DNA of 16,864 bases from JANLQX01 sp031423635. GTDB taxonomy: Bacteria > Actinomycetota > Acidimicrobiia > Acidimicrobiales > JANYDT01. This document shows positions 1 to 6,806 of this stretch, one piece after another. The stretch covers positions 1 through 16,864 of the forward strand of contig JANPFX010000066.1 in assembly GCA_031423635.1 (NCBI GenBank), given 5' to 3'. Position 1 is the stretch's first letter. Each line of letters begins with the position of its first letter. Below the pieces are notes generated by a model. It had not been told where the DNA came from. It saw only the letters and a list, made by a program, of their open reading frames with translations, and searched no databases. A program made the translations under genes and the position numbers.

Positions 1-693
1 GTGGCCACCGGCATCGCCCACATCTACGGTCGGGACGCGATCACCACCGTGCAGGCTGCCCGAACCCTCTCGGAGTTCTCCGGTGGCCGCTTCCTTCAGG
101 GACTCGGCGTGTCGCATCCCGTCGCCGCGCAGATGCGCGGCGTTGCATGGGAGAACCCGATCGACAAGACGCGTGCGTATCTGACGGCGATGCGCGGCGA
201 GCTCCCGATCCACACCCCCACCGATGCGCCGCCGGTGCCGGTCTACCTCGCCGCCCACGGGCCCAAGATGATGGCCGTCGCTGCCGAACTGGCCGACGGC
301 GCCATGATCTACATGCAATCGCCCGACGGCGTTCGTGAGGCACGGGCCATCCTCGGGCCCGACAAGGCCCTCAACCTCGTCCTTCCCGCCTGCCTGACCA
401 CGAACCCCGACGCCGCCCGCAAAGCCGGCCGTCGTGCCCTTGGCATCTACCTCCCGCTTCCGGCCTATCAGCGGGTATGGGCCCGCGCCGGGTTCGACGC
501 CAGCGACTGGAGCGACCGGGGCAGCGACCGCCTCGTCGATGCCTACCTCAACTGGGGTGACATCGCCACGATCCAGACCCGTATGCGCGCGTATGTCGAC
601 GCGGGCGTCACCAACATCCTCCTCGCCGCCAACCCCGATCCGACCAATCCCGGTTCCGCGACCGAGCTCATCGAGGCACTCGCACCTTCGTGA
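1..693 (+). CDS. LLM-class (F420-type) flavin/deazaflavin-dependent oxidoreductase, 5'-truncated by window edge
   Basis: This is the C-terminal 230 residues of a luciferase-like monooxygenase (bacterial luciferase TIM-barrel fold). Actinobacterial members usually use F420 as the hydride carrier. Recognisable landmarks are an ATGIAHIYGRD strand/loop at residues 2-12, the ARTLSEFSGGRFLQGLGVSH block at about 20-39, and the later PVYLAAHGPKMMAVAAELADG block at about 79-99, which is typical of the barrel strand carrying the conserved G-P-x-M. The usual family length is about 280-300 residues, so roughly 50-70 N-terminal residues lie upstream of the window. The GTG at base 1 is therefore probably an internal Val codon. 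It ends with TGA. The closest family by eye is the actinobacterial 'probable F420-dependent oxidoreductase, MSMEG_4141-like' group. The substrate is unknown, and the cofactor is inferred from the family. Confidence 0.85.
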   Translation: MATGIAHIYGRDAITTVQAARTLSEFSGGRFLQGLGVSHPVAAQMRGVAWENPIDKTRAYLTAMRGELPIHTPTDAPPVPVYLAAHGPKMMAVAAELADGAMIYMQSPDGVREARAILGPDKALNLVLPACLTTNPDAARKAGRRALGIYLPLPAYQRVWARAGFDASDWSDRGSDRLVDAYLNWGDIATIQTRMRAYVDAGVTNILLAANPDPTNPGSATELIEALAPS

Positions 694-850
694 GGTAGTG
701 GACGATGCTCGAGACTCCGAGCGCAGCGTCGAGCCAGCGCTCGGCACGTGAGGTCAGCGGCGCGGCCTCAGCTCTGAAGATCGAGTTCAGCAAACCCCAC
801 CGCGTGCACTACGAGGGACCACGTCGGCCGGAGCTGCGACGTGCGGCAGC
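694..850. other. Intergenic region between convergent genes, no confident gene
   Basis: These 157 bases separate the convergent LLM-oxidoreductase and NUDIX genes. A short inverted repeat, TGAGG (749-753) with CCTCA (766-770), could be a weak hairpin, but no T-run follows on either strand. A 41-codon minus-strand reading frame starting with TTG (668-793) overlaps the end of the oxidoreductase. It has coding-like third positions but no convincing ribosome binding site and no recognised family, so it is not called as a gene. Confidence 0.4.
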
Positions 851-1588
851 TCAGGAGTGTTCGAGGTGCCAACCGGCCCGGTCGAGCACGAGGCGGTGCC
901 GCGGCCCGGGGGCGGCGATGTCGACGGCATCGTCGGCATGCTCGTAGGCCATGTCGCCGGCCCAGGCCAGCGTGAGCGGATCGGTGGAGATGACGCGGGT
1001 GTGCATTCGCGGCGGCGTATGCAAGCGGAGCCGACGCAGGAGATCATCGACGTCGTTGGCATGGGAGATGTGATGCAGCGTCGTCCACGTGGGCGGGGCG
1101 AGCGGAAGCGATCCCTCGGCATTGCGGGCGAGTGCGTCCTCCGGGGTGACCCACTGGTGAGCGGTCGCCTCCTCCAACGCAAGTTCTACGTCGCCGCTCG
1201 GCGCCGGCGCGACGAAGAACCATGTGGAGAACCGTCGGGCCTCGGTCGGGGGCGGCATCCAGTGCGACAGCGCGGCCATCGCCGTGGGGTCGACGATCAA
1301 CCCCGTCTCCTCCTGCGCCTCGCGAACGGCAGCGCGTCGGGCCGCGGCCAGCTCGTGGGCGAGGTCGATGTCGGCGATCGGCACACGGTCGTCGGGATCG
1401 ACCTTGCCGCCGGGAAACACCCACATGCCGGCGAACGCTCCCCGGCCGACTCGCTGGAGCATGAGCGTCTCCACCCGACCGGCCTGCGCCTCGCCAGCAT
1501 CGCGGACAAGGATGACGGTCGACGCCGCGATGAGGGGCGACGAAGCCCCCGGAGCAGCGGGGGCAAAATCGGCAGACGAGGAGCTCAC
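851..1588 (-). CDS. NUDIX hydrolase (NUDT19/CoA-pyrophosphatase-like)
   Basis: This is a 245-residue NUDIX hydrolase, expected to cleave a nucleoside diphosphate linked to another moiety with Mg2+. The NUDIX box is spread out: FPGGK at residues 58-62, then a longer than usual insertion (DPDD...DIDLAHEL), then REAQEETGL at 89-97. The last part matches the RExxEExG core, with Arg89, Glu90, Glu93, Glu94 and Gly96. That long gap is typical of the NUDT19-type/CoA-pyrophosphatase branch rather than MutT. The GTG at 1588 is preferred over longer upstream starts because the extension is low-complexity and would run into the divergent MFS gene. A TAGAAC hexamer lies 7 bases before this GTG, with no ribosome binding site. 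The substrate cannot be read from the sequence. Confidence 0.85.
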   Translation of the reverse strand: MSSSSADFAPAAPGASSPLIAASTVILVRDAGEAQAGRVETLMLQRVGRGAFAGMWVFPGGKVDPDDRVPIADIDLAHELAAARRAAVREAQEETGLIVDPTAMAALSHWMPPPTEARRFSTWFFVAPAPSGDVELALEEATAHQWVTPEDALARNAEGSLPLAPPTWTTLHHISHANDVDDLLRRLRLHTPPRMHTRVISTDPLTLAWAGDMAYEHADDAVDIAAPGPRHRLVLDRAGWHLEHS

Positions 1589-1595
1589 GGCTGCC

Positions 1596-1601
1596 GTTCT
1601 A
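1596..1601 (-). promoter_or_regulatory. Candidate -10 element for a leaderless NUDIX transcript
   Basis: On the minus strand TAGAAC sits 7 bases before the GTG start, and no purine-rich Shine-Dalgarno sequence lies between them. The spacing would put transcription start at or next to the start codon. It is the least perfect member of a set of similar sites in this window. Confidence 0.35.
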
Positions 1602-1714
1602 GTTCTTCGCTCTCCCAAGGCTGCAATGCATCCGACCAACTCGGAACCGAACGGTGCTCGAGTCGTTCGGCCGCCCTGGCGGCAATGCAACGGGACCGAC
1701 GGGCCCGACGGCAG

Positions 1715-1720
1715 TAGCCT
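1715..1720 (+). promoter_or_regulatory. Candidate -10 element (TAGCCT) for MFS permease
   Basis: TAGCCT lies 8 bases upstream of GTG 1729 with no Shine-Dalgarno in between. The identical hexamer precedes pyrR and the kinase-like gene in this window. No -35 box is recognisable. Confidence 0.4.
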
Positions 1721-1728
1721 CGCCGACC

Positions 1729-3012
1729 GTGTCCACCGACTCGACGACTGCATTGCACGAGGAGCTCACCGCTCGGGAGGCGATCCAGCGCCGGACGCTA
1801 CGGGTGCTGATGGTCAGCCAGACCCTCGGCTCCGCTGGGAACTCGGTCGCCGTCACCGTCGGCGGGCGTGCCGCGAAGTCGATGCTCGGAGCCGACACGT
1901 TTGCCGGATCCGCCAGCGCCGCCGTCACGCTCGGTGGAGCGGTGGCCGGGTTGACACTTTCCGCGGTGATGGCTCGTCGTGGCCGCCGACCGGGGTTGTT
2001 CCGGGGCTACGCGATCGCCTTCGTCGGAGCGATCGCAACCGTCATCGCGCTGGAGAACCGCGCCTTCATCCTGTTCCTCGTTGCCCTGCTGTTCTTCGGG
2101 GTCGGACAGGGAACCAACCTCCTCTCGCGCTATGCGGCTGCCGACCTGGCGACCACCGCGAACCGCGGAAAGGCGATCTCGCTGTTGCTCTTCGGCTCCA
2201 CCTTCGGTGCGGTGAGCGCTCAGGTCCTCGTGGGTCCGTGCGAGCGGGCTGCCCGCAGCCTCGGCTTGTGGGGTTACAGCGGACCGTTCGTCTTTGCCGC
2301 CGTGATGCTGGTGATCGGCGCCACCAACGTGGTCGTCCGGTTACGGCCCGATCCCCTCGTCGTCGCCGGGCGGGTCGACGCAAACGCTCCTGGTGGCTTC
2401 CGACTCCCACCGCTCCGTCCCGCGCTCCGGGTGATCAGCGGATCGCCGATGGCCAAGATCGGACTGAGCTCGATGATCGTCGCCCAGGCATCGATGGTGG
2501 CGGTGATGACCATGACACCGATCCACATGGCCGACCACGGGCATTCCGGAACCCTCGCCGGCTACGTCATCGCCGTCCACGTGATCGGGATGTTCGGCCT
2601 TGCCCCGCTGGTGGGTCGATTCGTCGATCGCGCCGGTCGGGTCGTGGCCATCGCGGTCGGCGCATCGATCCTCGTTGCGTCGACCATCGTGTCGGCACTC
2701 TCCGGATACGAACCGGCGTTGCTGTTCCTCGGGCTGTTCCTGCTCGGGCTCGGATGGAGCTTCGCCATGATCGGCGGATCCACGCTTGTTTCGGAGTCGG
2801 TGGATGAGCGAGACCGGGTCATGGTCCAGGGCTCGGCCGATCTCCTGATGAGCGTGTGCGGCGGATCGGCGGCGTTTGCTTCGGGATTCATCAAGCGCTC
2901 GTTCGGCTTCCACATGCTCGCCAACGTCGGCACCGTGGCGACCCTCTCGCTGCTGGTGCTCGCCTGGCGGACACTCCGCCTTCACGGCTCGGCGGTCCGA
3001 CCGGCGGTGTGA
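1729..3012 (+). CDS. MFS permease
   Basis: This is a 427-residue integral membrane protein of the major facilitator superfamily. Its alternating hydrophobic segments fit about 12 helices in two halves. The ARRGRRPGLF loop after the second helix corresponds to MFS motif A, and VGRFVDRAGRVVA in the second half is the matching loop. The block GVGQGTNLLSRYAAADLATT resembles the helix 4-5 region of proton-coupled drug or metabolite exporters. The substrate is unknown. GTG 1729 is chosen over GTG 1654: the 25 extra residues are Gly/Pro/Thr-rich and unlike a family N-terminus, and TAGCCT lies just before 1729. The 140 bases between this start and the divergent NUDIX gene would hold both promoters. 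It ends with TGA. Confidence 0.85.
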   Translation: MSTDSTTALHEELTAREAIQRRTLRVLMVSQTLGSAGNSVAVTVGGRAAKSMLGADTFAGSASAAVTLGGAVAGLTLSAVMARRGRRPGLFRGYAIAFVGAIATVIALENRAFILFLVALLFFGVGQGTNLLSRYAAADLATTANRGKAISLLLFGSTFGAVSAQVLVGPCERAARSLGLWGYSGPFVFAAVMLVIGATNVVVRLRPDPLVVAGRVDANAPGGFRLPPLRPALRVISGSPMAKIGLSSMIVAQASMVAVMTMTPIHMADHGHSGTLAGYVIAVHVIGMFGLAPLVGRFVDRAGRVVAIAVGASILVASTIVSALSGYEPALLFLGLFLLGLGWSFAMIGGSTLVSESVDERDRVMVQGSADLLMSVCGGSAAFASGFIKRSFGFHMLANVGTVATLSLLVLAWRTLRLHGSAVRPAV

Positions 3013-3035
3013 GCCGCTCATCGGGTTCGCCCGAC

Positions 3036-3041
3036 TACTCT
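3036..3041 (+). promoter_or_regulatory. Candidate -10 element for the 104-residue protein gene
   Basis: TACTCT fits the TAnnnT pattern in the gap after the MFS gene. It would give a leader of roughly 50 bases with a canonical ribosome binding site at 3082-3088. This contrasts with the leaderless-looking genes around it. There is no clear -35 box. Confidence 0.3.
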
Positions 3042-3096
3042 TTACGGGTTCATCTGTGCCCCGCGTGTGCGAGGCCCTGACAAGGAGATTCGTCCG

Positions 3097-3411
3097 GTGG
3101 CCATTCGCGCCAAGCTCACGACCGTTGCCACTTCGGCCGCACCTGGCAGCAGTGCCGCAGACAGGCCCAAGGTGGAGCGCACCGAGGAGGAAAAGACCGC
3201 TCGCAAGGAGCGCGTCCAGAAGGCCAAGGACGCACTTGCCCGCTCGGCCACCCTCAAGGGCGACCACGTGGCTCCCGGACGCGCCGCGCTGAAGCTGTTC
3301 CTCCAGCGCCTCAACGAGCGCAACCAGCCCGACGACGCGACGTTCGACGCGCTGCTCGAGGCTCCCTTCAAAGCACCGCCGAAGAAGAAGACGAACGACC
3401 GCCGCTTCTGA
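3097..3411 (+). CDS. Small charged protein of unknown function
   Basis: I do not recognise this 104-residue protein. The start is well supported: AAGGAGA at 3082-3088 is the best ribosome binding site in the window and lies 8 bases before GTG 3097. Residues 1-22 are Ala/Ser/Thr-rich and likely disordered. Residues 24-50 (KVERTEEEKTARKERVQKAK and following) form a highly charged, probably helical stretch. Residues 55-92 look like a small folded unit with a predicted amphipathic helix (RAALKLFLQRLNER). The tail is basic (PPKKKTNDRRF). There is no signal peptide, membrane segment or cysteine. The charge pattern would suit a nucleic-acid or ribosome-associated protein, but that is only a guess. 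It stands alone between the MFS and GNAT/amine oxidase genes on the same strand. Confidence 0.7.
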   Translation: MAIRAKLTTVATSAAPGSSAADRPKVERTEEEKTARKERVQKAKDALARSATLKGDHVAPGRAALKLFLQRLNERNQPDDATFDALLEAPFKAPPKKKTNDRRF

Positions 3412-3459
3412 CGCAACGCACGGGAGCAAGACGCTGACCGGCGTCACGCTCCTCGCGAT

Positions 3460-3465
3460 CAGAAT
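3460..3465 (+). promoter_or_regulatory. Candidate -10 element for the GNAT/amine oxidase gene
   Basis: CAGAAT (one base from TAGAAT) lies 6 bases before the second of two consecutive GTG codons (3469 and 3472). There is no Shine-Dalgarno sequence, so a leaderless transcript starting at 3472 is likely. Confidence 0.35.
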
Positions 3466-3468
3466 GGC

Positions 3469-5229
3469 GTGGTGAGCCTGACGATCGTCGACCTGGGTGA
3501 ACTCGACGAGCCTCTGGGCGTTGAGTTCGCGCATCGCCTCGGGGCGCTGCACATCGCCGAATGGGGTCACCTCTACGACCCCGGTGTCTGGAACGCCACG
3601 ATCGCCGTCGGTGAATTCATCTCCATGCGCGACCCGAGCAGCGCGAGCCGTACCCTGGTGGCCTTCGACGGCGCACCTTCGAGCAGCACGCTCGTCGGAT
3701 CCGTGTCGATTCTGGAAACGGACGATCTCGAAGGCTGGGCGCACCTGCGTCCATGGCTGGCCAGCCTCCTCGTCCTTCCTTCGGGACGAGGGCGCGGCGT
3801 GGGCGCAGCGCTGACCGACGCCGCCGTACGTCTCGCCGCACAACGCGGCGATCACTACGTGCACTTATTCACCCCGGAGCACGCCGAGTACTACCAACGG
3901 CTCGGCTGGCGCGTTGTCGCACCTGCCCTCGCCTCCGGCCGGGGCGTAACGGTGATGGCTCGGGGAACCGACGTGCGCTCGGCGCGGCGCTCCGTGGTCA
4001 GCCGATGGGTCGGCGACCCCGACATCGGCGGCGCATACTCGTACCTGCGTCCCGGTGGCACATCGGCCGACCGCGACGCCCTCGGCGCCGAGGTGCTTCC
4101 CCGGGTGTGGCTGGCGGGCGAGTACACCTGGTCAGCCGGCCCGGGAACGCTTCACGGTGCGTGGTTCAGCGGCGAACGGGCCGCCTCTGCCGTCCTTCGA
4201 CGCCAAGACGTCCAGCGGATTGCCGTGATCGGTTCGGGCATGGCCGGTCTCGGCGCCGCCCGTCCGCTTCACGAGGCCGGGCGGGTGGTGGAGATCTTCG
4301 AATCATCCGCTCAGCCCTTCGGCCGCGCCGCGACCGACCGAACGGTTGGGGGACCGATCCATCTCGGTGGAGCGTGGATGCACGGCATCGTCGGCCATCC
4401 GCTTCGTGCCGTTGTCGACGCGACCCCGTGGAGCTGGGACCATGCGCCGACGTTCGTCGTCGGTCACGGTCGGCTCGGCGAGGAGGACGAGTCGCGTCTG
4501 GCTGCGTTGTATCAAGAGTTGGAGACCCGACTCGATGCACTGCCCGACGACAACCGTGCACTGGGACCGTCTCTTCGGGCAATCGTCGCCGATCTCGCCG
4601 AGCACGCGCTCGATGCAGCGGTACTCATGTGCTGGGCGCGCGGTGAGTTCGAGAACCTCTACGCCGCTCCCCTCGATGATCTTGCCTTGGTCGGACGGTC
4701 GGAGCAGTACGAGCTCCCCGGCAGCGATCACCTCATCACGTCGCCGCTCGACACCGTCCTCGAAACGTTGAGCAGCGCGCTTACTATCACTCTCGACACT
4801 CGGGTCGTTGCCGTCGCGTCGACCGGCGGTCTTGTAACACTGGACTTTGCGAGCCGTCCCTCGGAGTCGTTCGACGCAGTCATCTGCGCAACACCACTCC
4901 CCCCGATCAAGAGCGGACGCCTCGTGTTCGATCCGCCGATCCCCGACGAAATCGTCTCGTCGATGAACCGGATCGGATGCGGGCCCATCGCCAAGGTGGT
5001 CACCACCTTCGACGAACCGTTCTGGACGCCTCATCGGGCGTTCTCGCTCACCGGCGATGGGCCGCAGCCGCTCGAATTCTTCGTCGATGTGTCGACGGTG
5101 GTCGGCCAACCGACGCTCTGCGGGTTCGCGGTGGGTGAGCACGCCGCGCTCGTGGAGGCGATGACCGAGGACGAGCGGTGTCGCCTGGTCGACCGCCTCC
5201 TGACCGAAGCCGGAGTGCGAACGCGCTGA
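3469..5229 (+). CDS. GNAT acetyltransferase fused to a circularly permuted flavin amine oxidase
   Basis: This is a 586-residue, uninterrupted reading frame. Residues 1-166 are a GNAT domain: the acetyl-CoA loop is LPSGRGRGVGAAL (103-115, with R-G-x-G-x-G at 107-112), and YYQRLGWRVV (141-150) is the usual late GNAT strand. Residues 175-243 match the C-terminal segment of flavin amine oxidases: SRWVGDPDIGGAYS (178-191), then WLAGEYT (214-220) and the GTLHGAWFSGERAA helix (226-239), which contacts FAD. Only then, at 250-278, comes the oxidase N-terminus: IAVIGSGMAGLGAA with the dinucleotide motif G255-x-G257-x-x-G260 and acidic Glu278. It is followed by the LGGAWMHGIVGHPL block (299-312), the substrate-domain region, and GPIAKVVTTFDEPFW (505-519). 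Lys509 aligns with the flavin-proximal lysine of LSD1 (Lys661) and maize polyamine oxidase (Lys300). The protein stops exactly where the displaced C-terminal segment should begin. One oddity is the usual GGR after the Rossmann unit, which reads FGR (284-286). Start choice is GTG 3469 or 3472. The substrate is unknown; a polyamine or acetylated amine is an inference from the domain pairing. Confidence 0.8.
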   Translation: MVSLTIVDLGELDEPLGVEFAHRLGALHIAEWGHLYDPGVWNATIAVGEFISMRDPSSASRTLVAFDGAPSSSTLVGSVSILETDDLEGWAHLRPWLASLLVLPSGRGRGVGAALTDAAVRLAAQRGDHYVHLFTPEHAEYYQRLGWRVVAPALASGRGVTVMARGTDVRSARRSVVSRWVGDPDIGGAYSYLRPGGTSADRDALGAEVLPRVWLAGEYTWSAGPGTLHGAWFSGERAASAVLRRQDVQRIAVIGSGMAGLGAARPLHEAGRVVEIFESSAQPFGRAATDRTVGGPIHLGGAWMHGIVGHPLRAVVDATPWSWDHAPTFVVGHGRLGEEDESRLAALYQELETRLDALPDDNRALGPSLRAIVADLAEHALDAAVLMCWARGEFENLYAAPLDDLALVGRSEQYELPGSDHLITSPLDTVLETLSSALTITLDTRVVAVASTGGLVTLDFASRPSESFDAVICATPLPPIKSGRLVFDPPIPDEIVSSMNRIGCGPIAKVVTTFDEPFWTPHRAFSLTGDGPQPLEFFVDVSTVVGQPTLCGFAVGEHAALVEAMTEDERCRLVDRLLTEAGVRTR

Positions 5230-5238
5230 CTCGGGCCC

Positions 5239-6186
5239 TCAGGTTCCGGCCACTCCGTCGGGCACCTGGGCCAGCACGCCGCGAAGCACCTGGGCCGCGC
5301 CCATGAGGGCAGCGCTCTCGAAGGGCACGACGACCTTGGTGTTGTCGCTGTCGGCGAACTTGCTGAGCGCATCGAGTTGCAGGATCGCCAGCAGTGTCGG
5401 ATCCGGTGCCGCAGCCTTGATGGCCCCGTAGATGCTGGCAATGCCGATCGCCCGACCCTCCGCTTCCAGGATGGTCGCCTGCCGATTGCCTTCGGCCCGC
5501 AGGATCGCGGCCTGCCGCTCTCCCTCGGCCGCCTTGACGGCTGCCTGCGAGTTGCCGTCGGCGACATTGATGGCCGACTGCCTGGTGCCCTCGGACTGGA
5601 GGATCTTCGCCCGCGCTTCCTGGTCGGCCTGCTTCTGCAGAGCGAGGGCGAGGAGGATCTGCGGAGGAGGAGCGATCTCGACGATCTCGATCCGGTTGAT
5701 CCGGATCCCCCATTTGTCGGTGACCGCTTCCATCTGGTTCTGGACGTCGGTGTTGATCCGCTCGCGTTCCGACAGCGCCTGGTCGAGGGAGAGCGTGCCG
5801 ATCACCGAGCGGAGGGCCGTGCGGGCGAGGGCGTCAATGGCGACGTCGAACGAGGCGATGCTGAACAATGCCTGCTTGGCATCGACGATCTGCGTGAAGA
5901 TCGTGGCGTTGACGGTGACCACGACGTTGTCCTTGGTGATGACCTCCTGACGGTCGCCCGGGCGGGGGATCTCACGGATGTCCACTCGCTGGAGCGAGTC
6001 GATGAAGGGCGCCAGGATCACGAGACCGGGCTCATGCGTCTTGCGATACTCGCCAAGGCGCTTGACGACACCGACCTCGCCCTGTTGGACGATGTTGATC
6101 ATGCGTCGGAGCGCGAAGAGGATCACGAGAACGACGAGCCCAGTGATGGCGAGTCCGGCTGATGCGGAGGAACTGAGGGCAATCAT
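5239..6186 (-). CDS. SPFH/band 7 (stomatin-like) membrane protein, QmcA/paraslipin type
   Basis: This is a 315-residue stomatin/prohibitin-family protein that should form large oligomeric rings on the membrane and organise membrane microdomains. A single N-terminal transmembrane helix lies at about residues 10-27. The SPFH domain covers about 30-185, including VQQGEVGVVKRLGEYRKT, the GLVILAPFID turn, and IEIVEIAPP near its end. Residues 185-248 form a charged coiled coil with a repeated E-G-x-R-Q-A-x-I pattern, followed by a hydrophobic Ala-rich tail. It lies 23 bases downstream of the NfeD-like gene, the classic pairing for this family, so the two are probably co-transcribed. The start is ATG with AAGAAG 7 bases upstream. 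The stop is 9 bases from the convergent GNAT/amine oxidase stop, leaving no room for a separate terminator. Confidence 0.9.
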   Translation of the reverse strand: MIALSSSASAGLAITGLVVLVILFALRRMINIVQQGEVGVVKRLGEYRKTHEPGLVILAPFIDSLQRVDIREIPRPGDRQEVITKDNVVVTVNATIFTQIVDAKQALFSIASFDVAIDALARTALRSVIGTLSLDQALSERERINTDVQNQMEAVTDKWGIRINRIEIVEIAPPPQILLALALQKQADQEARAKILQSEGTRQSAINVADGNSQAAVKAAEGERQAAILRAEGNRQATILEAEGRAIGIASIYGAIKAAAPDPTLLAILQLDALSKFADSDNTKVVVPFESAALMGAAQVLRGVLAQVPDGVAGT

Positions 6187-6209
6187 GAGATGGCTTCTTT
6201 CGGTCGGCG

Positions 6210-6650
6210 TTACTCAGTCGGGTAGACGAGGAGCGTGGTGCCTTCAACCGAGATGACGACAGCGGGGTCGTCTTTCCCGATGGTCGTGTCGGCAAGACTC
6301 CGGGCCAGCCACGTCTCGCCTGCCAGCATCACGTGGCCACCCGGACGCTCGGTCACCTCGTCCGAGACGACGACCCGCTGACCGACGATGCCGCCGTGAA
6401 CGCCCACCGCGGCCGGTGCTCCACGTGGGCGCAGCAATGCTCTGCTCACGTACGGTCGGCCGAGCAGAATCCCCAAGGCACACACCGACACGGCGGCCAG
6501 CCCCTGGACGGCGTGGGCGCCGGGCGCGAAGACCGACACGGCCGCTCCGGCGAGCGCTCCAACCGCTCCGAAGAACGCGAAGAAGGCGAGGTGGTGCAGC
6601 TCAACGGCGAACAACGTCAACGCCAGCACGATCCACGCCGCGGTCACCAT
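6210..6650 (-). CDS. NfeD-like membrane protein (short form)
   Basis: This is a 146-residue protein with hydrophobic segments in the first ~65 residues (AWIVLALTLFAVELHHLAFF, then an Ala/Gly-rich helix pair). A soluble C-terminal beta-barrel of about 75 residues follows (GIVGQRVVVSDEV, GETWLARS, GTTLLVYP), matching the OB-fold of NfeD proteins. It is the short form without the N-terminal ClpP-like protease domain. NfeD proteins are thought to partner with and stabilise their neighbouring SPFH protein, and this gene precedes that gene by 23 bases on the same strand. ATG 6650 is chosen because GAGG lies 5 bases before it on the minus strand. The longer frame adds 13 charged residues before the first membrane segment and has no ribosome binding site. 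Confidence 0.85.
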   Translation of the reverse strand: MVTAAWIVLALTLFAVELHHLAFFAFFGAVGALAGAAVSVFAPGAHAVQGLAAVSVCALGILLGRPYVSRALLRPRGAPAAVGVHGGIVGQRVVVSDEVTERPGGHVMLAGETWLARSLADTTIGKDDPAVVISVEGTTLLVYPTE

Positions 6651-6794
6651 GTCACCCTCACACTCGTAAACGTACAACCGCTCGCTCAACTCGCGTCACC
6701 GATGCCCACGAGCAGCCGTTTCAGTGGCCTCGGCGTTCACGTTTCTCCGGCAACGGCGTGACCATGGCCAAAGGGCGGAGCCGAGTCGACGTCC

Positions 6795-6800
6795 TATTCT
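6795..6800 (+). promoter_or_regulatory. Candidate -10 element for leaderless ankyrin gene
   Basis: TATTCT ends 6 bases before ATG 6807. No ribosome binding site fits in GAGCGG between them, so the transcript probably begins at the start codon. It lies in the 156-base region between this gene and the divergent nfeD-like gene. Confidence 0.45.
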
Positions 6801-6806
6801 GAGCGG

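Noticed and set aside
1224..2807. 527-codon plus-strand frame
   Set aside because: It overlaps NUDIX (antisense) and the MFS gene in another frame. The product is Arg/Pro-rich low complexity, while the overlapping genes have clear family motifs.
2341..3864. 507-codon minus-strand frame
   Set aside because: It runs antisense through the MFS gene, the small charged protein and the GNAT domain. Its product is Arg/His/Gly-rich with no domain, as expected for a shadow frame in high-GC DNA.
4200..5229. A separate amine oxidase gene starting near the Rossmann motif, downstream of an independent GNAT gene
   Set aside because: The frame from 3469 is unbroken. A start near 4210 would give an oxidase without its essential C-terminal FAD segment, which is present upstream in the same frame.
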